NCBI GenBank assembly: GCA_000955875.1
Contig: JYOE01000017.1
Span: forward strand, 107,123-171,122
From: Terrabacter sp. 28
GTDB taxonomy: Bacteria > Actinomycetota > Actinomycetes > Actinomycetales > Dermatophilaceae
DNA length: 64,000 nucleotides
Direction of reading: 5' to 3'
Shown in pieces: positions 18,526-28,434 of the stretch (positions are counted from its first letter, which is position 1; each line of letters starts with the position of its first letter). The position numbers were made by a program, and so were the translations under genes. The notes beneath the pieces are model-generated. The model did not search any database. It was not told where the DNA came from and worked only from the letters and a program-made list of their open reading frames with translations.

Positions 18526-21519
18526 ATGGCAGCCGACCAGACCCGGCGCATCGACGCCGGTGGGGCCATCGACCGTTCCACGCCCGTCGAGCTCGTCGTC
18601 GACGGCACCACCCTGACGGGCTTCGCAGGCGACACCGTCGCCTCTGCCCTCGTCGCGAACGGCCGGCTGCGGGTGGGCGACTCCATCTACCGCGGCCGCC
18701 CGCGCGGCATCCTCTCCGCGGGCGTCGAGGAGCCGAACGCGTTCGTGCTCGTCCACGGCGACCACGACGAGTCGATGCTCCCGGCCACCACCCTCGAGCT
18801 CGTGCCCGGCCTGGACGTGCGCCTGCTCGACGGCATCGGCGTGCTCGACCAGAAGCCCGACCCCGCCGAGTACGACAAGATGCACGTCCACGCCGACGTC
18901 GCGGTGGTCGGTGCCGGCCCCGCGGGCCTCGCCGCCGCGCGGGCTGCCGCAGCGACCGGCGCGCGCGTCGTGCTCCTCGAGCAGGACTTCCGCCTCGGTG
19001 GCAGCCTCCTCGCCTCGCCCGCCGAGGTCGTCGAGGGCGTGCCCGCTGCGCAGTGGGTCGAGCAGGTCCGCGCCGAGCTGGAGGCCGCACCGGAGGTGCG
19101 CGTCCTCATCCGCACGACCGCCTTCGGAAGCTACGACAACAACCACCTCATCGCCGTCGAGAAGCGCGCCGAGCACCTCGACGGGACCGCGCGCGACGGC
19201 ATACCGAGGCAGCGCATCTGGCACGTGACGGCCGCCCAGGTCGTCCTGGCCACCGGAGCCTTCGAGCGGCCGATCGTCTTCGCCGACAATGACGTTCCCG
19301 GTGTGATGCTCGCGTCGTCCGTCACCACCTACGTGCGTCGGTATGCCGCGCTGCCCGGCCGCGAGGCGGTCGTCGTGACGACGAACGACTCCGGCTACGC
19401 CGCCGCGCACGCGCTGCTCGAGGCGGGTGCATCCGTGCAGGTCCTCGACGCACGTGACGAGGGCGCGAGCCCGGTCGTCGCGTCGGCCGCGCAGGCCGCC
19501 GGCCTCAGGGTGCGAACCGGATGCGCCGTCGTCGGCATCGACGGGGACGCGTCGGTCGAGGGCGCCTGGGTCGCTCGCATCGACGCCGAGGGCGCTCTCG
19601 TCGGCGACGCCGAGCGGGTCGTCTGCGACCTCGTCGCGGTCTCCGGCGGCTGGACGCCCAACGTCAGCCTCCACAGCCAGCGCCAGGGCGCGCTGCACTG
19701 GGACGACGACCTCGCCGGCTTCGTGCCCACCGCGGCCGTGCGCAACCAGCACCTGGCCGGTGCTGTTCGCGGCACGTACTGGACCGACGGCTGCCGGGCC
19801 GAGGGTGATGCCGCAGGAGTGGCCGCCGCCTCAGCCGCGGGGTTCTCGGCCGCATCGCGCAGCACCGTGATCGGGGCCGACGCCGTCGCAGAGGAGCGGG
19901 TCGCCCGCGCCGGGCGGACCCGTCAGCTGTGGGTCGTCGAGGGGCGCGAGGGCGGCTATGCCACGCACTTCGTCGACCTGCAGCGCGACAACACGGCCGC
20001 CGACGTGCTGCGCGCCACCGGCGCCGGCATGCGCTCGGTCGAGCACGTCAAGCGCTACACGTCGATCAGCACCGGCGTCGACCAGGGCCGGATCGGGGCG
20101 GTCAACACGATCGGCCTGCTGACGCGGGTGCTGTCGGGTGACGACACGCGTGCCATCCCGCCCGGCCAGCCCGGCCAGGACGAGACCGCAAGTGGTCCCG
20201 CCGCGGGCGCGGCACGGCCCACGCCCGGCGCGATCGGCAACACGACCTTCCGGGCCCCGTTCACCCCGGTCGCCTTCGCAGCGCTGGCCGGTCGCTCTCG
20301 TGGCGACCTCTTCGACGCCGCACGCACGACGTCGATCCACCCGTGGCACGAGGCGCACGGCGCGCTCTTCGAGGACGTCGGCCAGTGGAAGCGGCCGTGG
20401 TACTACCCCCGCCCGGGCGAGGACATCGACGCCGCCGTGGCCCGCGAGTGCCGCGCAGCCCGCGAGGGCGTCGCCTTCATGGACGCGACCACTCTCGGAA
20501 AGATCGAGATCCGCGGCGCCGACGCAGGGGAGTTCCTCAACCGTCTCTACACCAACGCGTTCAAGAAGCTCGCCGTCGGCAAGGCTCGCTACGGCGTCAT
20601 GTGCAAGCCCGACGGCATGGTGTTCGACGACGGCGTCGTGCTGCGCCTGGCGGAGGACCGCTACTTCGCGACGACGACGACCGGCGGAGCCGCCCGCGTG
20701 CTCGAGTGGCTCGAGGAGTGGTCGCAGACCGAGTGGCCCGACCTCGACGTCGTGTGCACGTCGGTGACCGAGCAGTGGTCGACGATCGCCGTCGTCGGCC
20801 CCCGGTCGCGCGAGGTCATCGCGCGCATGGCGCCCGACCTCGACGTGACGCGAGAAGGCTTCGGGTTCATGGAGTTCCGCGAGACGGTGCTCGCCTCGGG
20901 CATCCCGGCACGTATCTGCCGCATCACCTTCTCGGGTGAGCTCGCCTTCGAGATCAACGTGCCGACCTGGTACGGCCTGCAGGTGTGGGAGGACGTCGCC
21001 GAGGCCGGTGCGGACTTCGACATCACGCCCTACGGCACCGAGACGATGCACGTGCTGCGGGCCGAGAAGGCGTACCCGATCGTCGGTCAGGACACCGACG
21101 GCACCGTGACCCCGCAGGACCTCGGGATGAGCTGGATCGTCTCCACGACGAAGGACTTCGTCGGCAACCGTTCCTACTCGAGGTCATCCCACCGCGCCGC
21201 GGACCGCAAGCAGCTCGTCAGCGTGCTGCCCCTCGACCGGAGCCTGCGCCTGCCGGAGGGCGCGCAGCTCGTCGAGCCCGGCGCGCTGGGCGACTACACG
21301 GGTGAGGGCCTGCCCTCGCGCCCGATCCCGATGCTCGGTCACGTCACGTCGAGCTACCACTCCCAGGCGCTCGGCCGATCCTTCGGCCTCGCGCTCGTCA
21401 AGGCCGGCCGGGACCGGATCGGCCAGACGCTCATCGCGTCCTTCGAAGGACGCTTCGCCGAGGTCGAGGTGGCCGACGCGGTGCTCTACGACAAGGAAGG
21501 GGCCAGGCGAGATGGCTGA
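18526..21519 (+). CDS. soxA: Sarcosine oxidase, alpha subunit
   Basis: A 997-residue two-part subunit. The N-terminal half (to about residue 560) has an NAD-binding Rossmann motif VAVVGAGPAGLAAARAAAA at about 125-143 and a 2Fe-2S-like ferredoxin-type beginning without the cluster; the C-terminal half (about 620-990) is a GcvT-like aminomethyltransferase domain that binds THF and collects the methyl carbon as 5,10-methylene-THF. A Gly/Pro/Ala-rich linker joins the halves. The ATG is one base after the soxD stop, and the end overlaps soxG by 8 bases. The length is close to the usual 965-1000. Confidence 0.95.
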   Translation: MAADQTRRIDAGGAIDRSTPVELVVDGTTLTGFAGDTVASALVANGRLRVGDSIYRGRPRGILSAGVEEPNAFVLVHGDHDESMLPATTLELVPGLDVRLLDGIGVLDQKPDPAEYDKMHVHADVAVVGAGPAGLAAARAAAATGARVVLLEQDFRLGGSLLASPAEVVEGVPAAQWVEQVRAELEAAPEVRVLIRTTAFGSYDNNHLIAVEKRAEHLDGTARDGIPRQRIWHVTAAQVVLATGAFERPIVFADNDVPGVMLASSVTTYVRRYAALPGREAVVVTTNDSGYAAAHALLEAGASVQVLDARDEGASPVVASAAQAAGLRVRTGCAVVGIDGDASVEGAWVARIDAEGALVGDAERVVCDLVAVSGGWTPNVSLHSQRQGALHWDDDLAGFVPTAAVRNQHLAGAVRGTYWTDGCRAEGDAAGVAAASAAGFSAASRSTVIGADAVAEERVARAGRTRQLWVVEGREGGYATHFVDLQRDNTAADVLRATGAGMRSVEHVKRYTSISTGVDQGRIGAVNTIGLLTRVLSGDDTRAIPPGQPGQDETASGPAAGAARPTPGAIGNTTFRAPFTPVAFAALAGRSRGDLFDAARTTSIHPWHEAHGALFEDVGQWKRPWYYPRPGEDIDAAVARECRAAREGVAFMDATTLGKIEIRGADAGEFLNRLYTNAFKKLAVGKARYGVMCKPDGMVFDDGVVLRLAEDRYFATTTTGGAARVLEWLEEWSQTEWPDLDVVCTSVTEQWSTIAVVGPRSREVIARMAPDLDVTREGFGFMEFRETVLASGIPARICRITFSGELAFEINVPTWYGLQVWEDVAEAGADFDITPYGTETMHVLRAEKAYPIVGQDTDGTVTPQDLGMSWIVSTTKDFVGNRSYSRSSHRAADRKQLVSVLPLDRSLRLPEGAQLVEPGALGDYTGEGLPSRPIPMLGHVTSSYHSQALGRSFGLALVKAGRDRIGQTLIASFEGRFAEVEVADAVLYDKEGARRDG

Positions 21520-22189
21520 GCAGACGATGACGATGACGGCACCGGAGGACACCACGGTCGAGGTCGCGGCGCACGTGCCGCCGGTCGACCGGGCCCGGGT
21601 GCTCGCGCTGCGACGCAGCCCCGCTCAGGGACTCGATGAGGAGATGCGGCGCGGGTCCGGTGCGGCGGCGCGACTCCGCGAGGTCCCGTTCCTGACCCAG
21701 GTCGCGATCCGCGCGACGCCGGGTCGTGACGGCTCCCTCACCGAGACGCTCGGCCTGGACCTGCCGACACACGTCGGCGAGGTCGCGGGTGCCGGAGACG
21801 GAAACGGCCTCGCCGTGCTCTGGCTCTCGCCCGACGAGTTCCTGGCCGTCGGCCCGGACGAGGCCGAGAGCGGCGTCTCCCCGGAGGCGTATGCCGGCGG
21901 GCTGGCCGAGGCCCTGGGCTCCGAGCGCGGGCAGGCGGTCGACGTGTCGGCCAACCGCACGACGCTCGAGCTGTCCGGGTCACGGGCACGGTCCGTGCTC
22001 GAGAAGAGCTGTGAGCTCGACCTGCACCCCCGCGTGTTCCCGGTCGGGGCGGCCGTCGCGACCCTGCTCGGCTCCACCGGAGTCATCCTGTGGCGCACGG
22101 GCGAGGACACGTGGCGGGTCATGCCGCGCGCCTCGTTCGCGACGCACGTGGTGCGCTGGCTGCTCGACGGGATGCGGGAGTACCGCTGA
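21512..22189 (+). CDS. soxG: Sarcosine oxidase, gamma subunit
   Basis: A 225-residue subunit related to the C-terminal part of GcvT proteins. Typical stretches are [35 protein letters not shown] and [30 protein letters not shown] lies upstream of the ATG, which overlaps soxA by 8 bases. The stop overlaps the start of sdaA by one base (TGATG), so serine dehydratase is translationally coupled to the complex. Confidence 0.93.
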   Translation: MAEQTMTMTAPEDTTVEVAAHVPPVDRARVLALRRSPAQGLDEEMRRGSGAAARLREVPFLTQVAIRATPGRDGSLTETLGLDLPTHVGEVAGAGDGNGLAVLWLSPDEFLAVGPDEAESGVSPEAYAGGLAEALGSERGQAVDVSANRTTLELSGSRARSVLEKSCELDLHPRVFPVGAAVATLLGSTGVILWRTGEDTWRVMPRASFATHVVRWLLDGMREYR

Positions 22190-23592
22190 TGTCGCTCAGC
22201 GCCCTCGACCTGTTCTCGGTGGGGATCGGGCCGTCGTCGTCGCACACGGTGGGTCCCATGCGGGCAGCCCGGCGGTTCGCCGCCGGGCTGGCCGACTCGG
22301 CCCTGCTCGACCGGACGGCGCGGGTGCAGGTGCAGCTCTACGGGTCGCTGGGCGCGACCGGCCACGGGCACGGCTCCGACCGCGCCGTCCTGCTGGGGCT
22401 CGAAGGTGAGGACCCCGAGACCGTCGACACGTCGCACGCGGTGGTGCGGGTCGAGGCCGTCCGAGCCGACCGCAAGCTCGCACTCGACGGCACCCACCGG
22501 GTCGACTTCGACCCCGACGAGGACCTCGTGCTGCACCGTCGGCGCGCGCTGCCGGGACACCCCAACGGGATGACCTTCGAAGCCTTCGACGAGGCAGGGC
22601 GCTCCCTCCGTGCTCGCACCTACTACTCGGTCGGTGGCGGCTTCGTCGTCGACGACGAGGCGATCGGTGCGGACCGGGTCGTCACCGACACCACCCCGGT
22701 GCCGCACCCGTTCAGCACCGGTGCCGAGCTGCTCCAGCGCTGTCGCGACACCGGGATGTCGATCGCCGGCGTGATGATGGCCAACGAGCGTGCCTGGCGT
22801 CCCGAGCACGAGGTGCGCGAGCGGCTGCTGCACCTCTGGGGCGTCATGCAGGAGTGCGTCGAGAGCGGCTGCGCCCGCGAGGAGCGCACGCTGCCCGGCG
22901 GCCTGCGCGTGCGTCGCCGGGCGCCGGAGCTGCGCGACCGCCTCCGACGCCACGAGGCGGACGTGCGAGCTGCGACGGGCGGGGCGATGCCCGACCCGCT
23001 GTGGGCCATGGAGTGGGTCAACCTCTACGCCCTGGCCGTCAACGAGGAGAACGCCTCCGGCGGTCGCATCGTCACCGCGCCGACGAACGGGGCCGCCGGC
23101 ATCATCCCCGCCGTCCTGCACTTCTATGACCGCTTCGTCGACGGTGCCGACGACGACGGGATCGTCGAGTTCCTCCTCACCGCAGCGGCTGTCGGCATCA
23201 TCGTGAAGCTGGGCGCCTCGATCTCGGGCGCCGAGGTCGGGTGCCAGGGCGAGGTGGGATCGGCCTGCTCGATGGCGGCAGCGGGCCTGTGCGCCGTGCT
23301 CGGCGGCACACCGGAACAGGTCGAGAACGCGGCCGAGATCGGGATCGAGCACAACCTCGGACTGACGTGCGACCCGGTCGGCGGCCTCGTGCAGATCCCC
23401 TGCATCGAGCGCAACGCCATCGCCTCGGTCAAGGCCGTCAACGCGGCGCGGCTCGCGATGCAGGGCGACGGGGAGCACAAGGTGACCCTCGACCAGGCCG
23501 TCAAGACGATGCGCGAGACCGGCGCCGACATGAAGATCAAGTACAAGGAGACGTCGCGAGGTGGCCTCGCCGTCAACGTCATCGAGTGCTGA
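22189..23592 (+). CDS. sdaA: L-serine ammonia-lyase (4Fe-4S, single-chain)
   Basis: A 467-residue enzyme that converts L-serine to pyruvate and ammonia. The N-terminal beta domain starts with [21 protein letters not shown] and the C-terminal alpha domain contains the cluster cysteines in [12 protein letters not shown] and [18 protein letters not shown]. The start shares one base with the soxG stop. It moves the carbon from sarcosine and glycine, via GlyA-made serine, into pyruvate. The Fe-S centre is oxygen-sensitive. Confidence 0.95.
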   Translation: MSLSALDLFSVGIGPSSSHTVGPMRAARRFAAGLADSALLDRTARVQVQLYGSLGATGHGHGSDRAVLLGLEGEDPETVDTSHAVVRVEAVRADRKLALDGTHRVDFDPDEDLVLHRRRALPGHPNGMTFEAFDEAGRSLRARTYYSVGGGFVVDDEAIGADRVVTDTTPVPHPFSTGAELLQRCRDTGMSIAGVMMANERAWRPEHEVRERLLHLWGVMQECVESGCAREERTLPGGLRVRRRAPELRDRLRRHEADVRAATGGAMPDPLWAMEWVNLYALAVNEENASGGRIVTAPTNGAAGIIPAVLHFYDRFVDGADDDGIVEFLLTAAAVGIIVKLGASISGAEVGCQGEVGSACSMAAAGLCAVLGGTPEQVENAAEIGIEHNLGLTCDPVGGLVQIPCIERNAIASVKAVNAARLAMQGDGEHKVTLDQAVKTMRETGADMKIKYKETSRGGLAVNVIEC

Positions 23593-23632
23593 CACGCGGG
23601 CCGTCAGGCCCGTCCACGAGAGGAGTCTCGCA

Positions 23633-24520
23633 ATGAGCACCGTCACGAGTGCCGTCACCCAGCAGGTGGGCTACGTCCTCACGCTCGACTGCCCCGAGGC
23701 CCCCGGCCTCGTCCATGCCGTGTCCGGCTTCCTCATGGACCAGCACGGTGACATCCACGAGCTCAAGCAGTTCGACGACGTACGCGGCGGGCACTTCTTC
23801 CTCCGCGTGCACTTCGCGATCGCCGGCGACCAGTCCGACCCGGGCGTCGACGCCCTGCGCGAGGCCTTCGCCGCCGTGGCGCAGCGGCACGGCATGCGCT
23901 TCGAGCTGCGTGAGGCCTCGGCGAAGCGGCGGGTCCTCGTCATGGTGTCGAAGTTCGCGCACTGCCTCAACGACCTGCTCTTCCGCTCCCGCGTCGGGGA
24001 GCTGCCGGTGGAGATCGCTGCCGTCGTGTCCAACCACCCCGACCACCGAGCGCTCGTCGAGTGGCACGGCATCCCGTTCTTCCACGTGCCGGTCACTGCC
24101 GCGACCAAGCCGGCGGCGGAGGCGAGGCTGCTCGACCTCGTCGACCGCTTCGAGATCGAGCTCGTCGTGCTCGCGCGCTACATGCAGATCCTCAGCGACG
24201 ACCTCACCGAGCAGCTCACCGGGAGGGCCATCAACATCCACCACTCGTTCCTGCCGAGCTTCAAGGGGGCCAAGCCGTACCACCAGGCGTGGGAGCGCGG
24301 CGTCAAGACGGTCGGCGCGACGGCGCACTACGTCAGCAGCGAGCTCGACGAGGGCCCGATCATCTCCCAGCAGGTGCGCGAGGTCGACCACTCGTTCGGA
24401 CCCGAGGACCTCGTGGCCGCGGGACGGGACACCGAGTGCCGGGCCCTGTCGAACGCCGTGAAGTGGCACTGCGAGGGGCGGGTCATCCTGCACGGCAACC
24501 GGACCGTCGTGCTGCTCTGA
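23633..24520 (+). CDS. purU: Formyltetrahydrofolate deformylase
   Basis: A 295-residue enzyme that hydrolyses 10-formyl-THF to formate and THF. An N-terminal ACT domain (about residues 12-85, [19 protein letters not shown]) is followed by a formyltransferase-type domain with [20 protein letters not shown] and the catalytic Asp region AGRDTE. GAGAGGAG lies upstream of the ATG, 40 bp after sdaA. In this operon it should return THF and drain the one-carbon units released from sarcosine. Confidence 0.94.
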   Translation: MSTVTSAVTQQVGYVLTLDCPEAPGLVHAVSGFLMDQHGDIHELKQFDDVRGGHFFLRVHFAIAGDQSDPGVDALREAFAAVAQRHGMRFELREASAKRRVLVMVSKFAHCLNDLLFRSRVGELPVEIAAVVSNHPDHRALVEWHGIPFFHVPVTAATKPAAEARLLDLVDRFEIELVVLARYMQILSDDLTEQLTGRAINIHHSFLPSFKGAKPYHQAWERGVKTVGATAHYVSSELDEGPIISQQVREVDHSFGPEDLVAAGRDTECRALSNAVKWHCEGRVILHGNRTVVLL

Positions 24521-24615
24521 CGCGGACCAACCCGACGACCCGCAGGTGGTCCAGGCCGATCGATGCCGTCATCGTGCGCTGACCGGATGTCGGTCGCGCG
24601 GCCGAGCAGGGCGGG

Positions 24616-25839
24616 TCACCGGGTCGGGGAGAGGGCGAGCACGAGCTCACGCACCACCGCTGGGTCGGCCAGACGGTCGCCGTAGAGCTCGCGGAGCTGC
24701 CCCATCCGGTAGCGCACGGTCTGCGGGTGCACGTGCAGGGCGGCGGCCACCTCCTCGCGGCGGCCCTGGTGCAGCAGCCACGACAGCAAGGTCTCGGCGA
24801 GCCGCTCCCGCGTGCTGGGCGACAGATCGGCGAGTGGGGCCAGGGCGTGGTCGCGCAGGTCGGCCAGCGCCTCGGTGTCGGCTGTCAGCACGAGGTCGGC
24901 CAGGTGTCGCTCGCTGTCCACCGCAGCGCCGGTGCGCGACGGCCGCGCCAGCGCCGCCGTTCGCAGGGCGCGGTCGTAGGAGGACCGCGCCTCCGCCCAG
25001 GGGCGCGGTGGCCCGACGACGGCGTGGCGCCCCCGCAGCTGCCGCAGCAGGTGCCGACGCCCCGTGCCGTCCGCGTCGGGGACGAGCAGCAGGGTGAGCG
25101 GGTGGTCGGGGTCGGCGTCCTCGATGCCCTGCAGGTCCTCGCCGACCTGGAGGGTGTCCGCGTGGAGGGAGGCGACGGCGCGGCGGGCCTCGGCTGCCGG
25201 CAGCAGCACCGCGGTCAGGGACGTCGGCGGGGTCCACTCGGCGCGGGCAGCTGCCGCGGCGAGAACGTCGGCACCGGCACGGGCGAGCAGCTGCTGACCG
25301 AGCCGCTCGCGGTAGCGGTCTCGCACGCGGCCACTGGTCGTCAGCTCGTCGGTGTGCCCGGCGACGCTGGCCGCCGACAGCTCGTCGATGTAGGCGAAGA
25401 GCAGCTCGGCGAACTTCGCCATCGTCGCTGCCGTGAGCCCCGCGTCGGCCGCGGCGGCGGCCAGCTCGCGCCACGCCACCCTCGCCCCGACTCGGTATGC
25501 CGCGAGCAGGCTGTCCATCGACCGTCCACCCCGCGCCTCGCCGCGCCCCAGGGCGTACGCGCCCTCGCGGGTGGGGCCCAGTGGCGTGCTCGCGTCGACG
25601 TCCCGGCCCCCGCCCGCGAGCTTGAGGAAGCCGGCGATGGCCATCTGCACGGCGCGCTCGATGGTGTCGCCCGCCACCCCGCCGAGCGCCCCGCGGTAGT
25701 CGGGGACCTCGTCGACCACCGCCGCGACCGTGGTCGCAGCGATGGCGGGGAGGCGCTCACGCAGCTGGCGGAGCACGGCGTGGTCGAGCTGGAGGTCTGC
25801 TGCGCCTCGAGCGGTCGCCCGGGCAGGCTCTGACGCCAT
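24616..25839 (-). CDS. PucR/CdaR-like helix-turn-helix regulator
   Basis: A 407-residue regulator with an N-terminal RsbRD/PucR-associated helical part (KFAELLFAYIDELSAASVAGH), a degenerate GGDEF-like middle and a C-terminal PucR-type helix-turn-helix (VAAALHVHPQTVRYRMGQLRELYGDRL). The ATG at 25839 follows GGAGGG by 8 nt. It is divergent from the oxidoreductase/desaturase pair, 86 bp away, and in mycobacteria a regulator of this kind also accompanies such pairs, so it probably controls fatty acid desaturation. It converges on purU. Confidence 0.82.
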   Translation of the reverse strand: MASEPARATARGAADLQLDHAVLRQLRERLPAIAATTVAAVVDEVPDYRGALGGVAGDTIERAVQMAIAGFLKLAGGGRDVDASTPLGPTREGAYALGRGEARGGRSMDSLLAAYRVGARVAWRELAAAAADAGLTAATMAKFAELLFAYIDELSAASVAGHTDELTTSGRVRDRYRERLGQQLLARAGADVLAAAAARAEWTPPTSLTAVLLPAAEARRAVASLHADTLQVGEDLQGIEDADPDHPLTLLLVPDADGTGRRHLLRQLRGRHAVVGPPRPWAEARSSYDRALRTAALARPSRTGAAVDSERHLADLVLTADTEALADLRDHALAPLADLSPSTRERLAETLLSWLLHQGRREEVAAALHVHPQTVRYRMGQLRELYGDRLADPAVVRELVLALSPTR

Positions 25840-25925
25840 CAACTGTTCCCTCCGCACAAGAGTTCCCGCATTCTTCACGCCCTGCGGTCAGGATCTTACC
25901 CTTGTCTGCCAGTCATGCTGGAGAC

Positions 25926-27056
25926 ATGAGCCTGCTAGCACCCTCGACCCGAGCCGCCCGACCGTCGCTGCGCCGACGGATCGTCGCCCTGGCCGAGCGC
26001 GCGACGTCGCCCCTCCTGCCGGCCGACTACCTCGACCTCTTCGACCCGCTGCGCCCCGGTGCCGACCTGCGCGGCCGCATCGTCGAGGTCAGCCCCGAGA
26101 CCGTCGACGCGGCCACCGTCGTCATCCGCCCGGGCGCCGACTGGGCCGGCCACGTGCCGGGGCAGTACGTACGCGTCGGCGTCGACGTCGACGGCGTACG
26201 CCAGTGGCGGGCCTACTCCCTCACCCACGGCCCGCGCGCCGACGGCAACATCTCCATCACCGTCAAGGCCGTGCCCGACGGCCTGGTCAGCAACCACCTG
26301 GTGCGCGAGTCCCGACCGGGCACGCTCGTGCACCTCGAGCAGGCGCAGGGCGAGTTCGTGCTGCCCACCGATGGGGGCAAGTTCCTCTTCGTCACGGCCG
26401 GCTCAGGCGTCACGCCGGTCATCGGCATGCTGCGCAACCTCTTCCCCGTCGCCGATGGGGGCGTCGTACGCCTGCCCCGCGCGGCGGCATACGACATCGT
26501 CGTCGTGCACGTGGCGCCGAGCGAGCCGCACTCGATCTTCATCGACAACCTCCGGGCTCTCGACGAGGCAGGCCTGATCCGCCTCGTCGCCCGCTACGAC
26601 GACGAGCACGGCGTGCTCGACGTCGACGACCTCGACATCCTCGTGCCCGACCTGCTCGAGCGGACGACCCTCGCCTGCGGCCCCGGCGGGCTCCTCGACG
26701 CCCTCCAGCGACACCACGACCAGCGCGGGCTGGGCCTGCTCACCGAGCAGTTCCGGGCGACGACGCTCGTCGTCGGCGAGGGCGGCACCGTCGACTTCAC
26801 CGGCTCCGGCACGACGGTCGACGCCGACGGCGCGACACCCATCCTCGACGCTGCCGAGGCCGCCGGCGTGCTCATGCCGTCCGGGTGCCGCATGGGCATC
26901 TGCTTCGGCTGCGTGCTGCCGCTGCGCGAGGGCGCCGTGCGCGACCTGCGCACCGGCGAGGTCACGACGGCGACGCCGGGCGAGACCGAGGGCCAGGGCG
27001 TCCCGATCCAGACGTGCATCTCCGCAGCCGCCGGCGCCTGCGTCATCGACCACTGA
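25926..27056 (+). CDS. Ferredoxin reductase-type oxidoreductase, desaturase electron donor
   Basis: A 376-residue protein with an FAD-binding domain (RAYSLTHGP, about residues 94-103), an NAD(P)H domain (FVTAGSGVTPVIGMLR) and a C-terminal 2Fe-2S plant-type ferredoxin domain with cysteines in PSGCRMGICFGC and QTCIS. This layout and the neighbour match Mycobacterium tuberculosis Rv3230c, which supplies electrons to DesA3. The ATG at 25926 has GGAG only 2 nt away; a TTG at 25902 is an alternative. The desaturase follows 31 bp downstream. Confidence 0.9.
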   Translation: MSLLAPSTRAARPSLRRRIVALAERATSPLLPADYLDLFDPLRPGADLRGRIVEVSPETVDAATVVIRPGADWAGHVPGQYVRVGVDVDGVRQWRAYSLTHGPRADGNISITVKAVPDGLVSNHLVRESRPGTLVHLEQAQGEFVLPTDGGKFLFVTAGSGVTPVIGMLRNLFPVADGGVVRLPRAAAYDIVVVHVAPSEPHSIFIDNLRALDEAGLIRLVARYDDEHGVLDVDDLDILVPDLLERTTLACGPGGLLDALQRHHDQRGLGLLTEQFRATTLVVGEGGTVDFTGSGTTVDADGATPILDAAEAAGVLMPSGCRMGICFGCVLPLREGAVRDLRTGEVTTATPGETEGQGVPIQTCISAAAGACVIDH

Positions 27057-27087
27057 CCACTGAGACCAGACCCCAAGAGGAGTCACC

Positions 27088-28248
27088 ATGACCGTACTGC
27101 AGAAGAAGGCCCACAACCCCATCGGGCACCTCAGCGCCGCGGACATCGAGCAGATCGGCGTCGAGCTCGACGCCATCCGTCAGTCCGTCATCGACACCCG
27201 CGGCGCCGACGACGCGGCCTACATCCGCAAGGTCATCGCCACCCAGCGCAAGCTCGAGCTCGGCTCTCGCGCAGTCCTTCTCGTGTCGATGTTCCCGCCG
27301 GCCTGGCTCGTCGGCACCGCCGGCCTCGCCGTCGCGAAGATCATCGAGAACATGGAGATCGGGCACAACGTCATGCACGGCCAGTGGGACTGGATGCGCG
27401 ACCCGAAGATCCACTCGACGACGTGGGAGTGGGACAACGCCAGCCCCTCGGAGCAGTGGAAGCACTCGCACAACGAGCTGCACCACACGTACACGAACGT
27501 CATCGGCAAGGACAACGACCTCGGCTACGGCATCATGCGCGTCGACGAGGACCAGCGCTGGGTGCCGCTGTACGCCGCGCAGCCGCTGTGGAACTTCGTC
27601 AACGCCTGTTTCTTCGAGTACGGTATCGCGGCCTACGACCTCGAGCTCGGCAAGAACCTCGCCACCAAGGAGCGACGCCAGGACCCCGACTTCCGGGCGC
27701 GCGCCAAGGTGACGCTGAAGAAGATCCGCAACCAGATGACGAAGGACTACGTCATCCACCCGCTCCTGTCCGGCCCGTCGTTCCTCAGCACGCTGACGGC
27801 CAACGCCACGGCCAACCTCATCCGCAACCTCTGGACCCACTCGGTCATCATGTGCGGCCACTTCCCCGAGGGCGTCGAGACCTTCGAGCGACGTTCGATC
27901 GTGGGGGAGACCCGCGGCGAGTGGTACCTGCGCCAGATGCTCGGCTCGGCCAACATCAGCGGCAGCAAGGCCATGCACTTCATGACCGGCAACCTCAGCT
28001 TCCAGATCGAGCACCACCTCTTCCCCGACCTGCCGAGCAACCGCTACCAGGAGATCGCCCCGCAGGTGCAGGAGCTCTTCCGGAGGTACGGCCTGACCTA
28101 CACGACGGGCTCGCTCCCGCGTCAGGTGGGGTCCGCGTGGAAGAAGGTCTTCCGCCTGTCGCTTCCCAACGGCCTCCTGCGCCGGGGCCGGGCCACGGTC
28201 GTCCCGATGGCCACCCGACCCGACACGACGTCCTCGGCCGCCGCCTGA
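27088..28248 (+). CDS. Acyl-CoA/fatty acid desaturase (DesA3-like)
   Basis: A 386-residue membrane-bound di-iron desaturase. The three His boxes are complete: HNVMHGQWDW, HSHNELHHTYTN and QIEHHLFP. The hydrophobic part after residue 60 spans the membrane. It should introduce a cis double bond, probably delta-9, into acyl-CoA using electrons from the reductase just upstream. AAGAGGAG precedes the ATG. Remains of another gene (28252-28341) lie just after its stop. Confidence 0.92.
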   Translation: MTVLQKKAHNPIGHLSAADIEQIGVELDAIRQSVIDTRGADDAAYIRKVIATQRKLELGSRAVLLVSMFPPAWLVGTAGLAVAKIIENMEIGHNVMHGQWDWMRDPKIHSTTWEWDNASPSEQWKHSHNELHHTYTNVIGKDNDLGYGIMRVDEDQRWVPLYAAQPLWNFVNACFFEYGIAAYDLELGKNLATKERRQDPDFRARAKVTLKKIRNQMTKDYVIHPLLSGPSFLSTLTANATANLIRNLWTHSVIMCGHFPEGVETFERRSIVGETRGEWYLRQMLGSANISGSKAMHFMTGNLSFQIEHHLFPDLPSNRYQEIAPQVQELFRRYGLTYTTGSLPRQVGSAWKKVFRLSLPNGLLRRGRATVVPMATRPDTTSSAAA

Positions 28249-28251
28249 GGT

Positions 28252-28341
28252 GTGCTCACCGGGAAACGGCAGCGCCGGGCTCACGCGGTGCATCCGCTCA
28301 CGGCACTGCAGAGCGAGTACTCCCGGATGATCGACCGCTGA
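28252..28341 (+). pseudogene. Aldo/keto reductase remnant
   Basis: The 29-codon frame contains QRRAHAVHPLTALQSEYS, which is the conserved mid-protein block of aldo/keto reductases (RRAHAVHP-TALQSEYSLW). Nothing of the N-terminal TIM barrel or the later SPLGRGFLTG block is visible on either side, and the frame stops shortly after. It is best read as a small leftover of a deleted gene. Confidence 0.6.
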
Positions 28342-28434
28342 GGGAAGGCCCCAAAGCCGGGCGCGGAGAAGGGCTGAGAGCGGTCACGTCGAGGTGCCGG
28401 TTCGGCGCGCCGCCTGTAGACGTGAACCGAGCGC

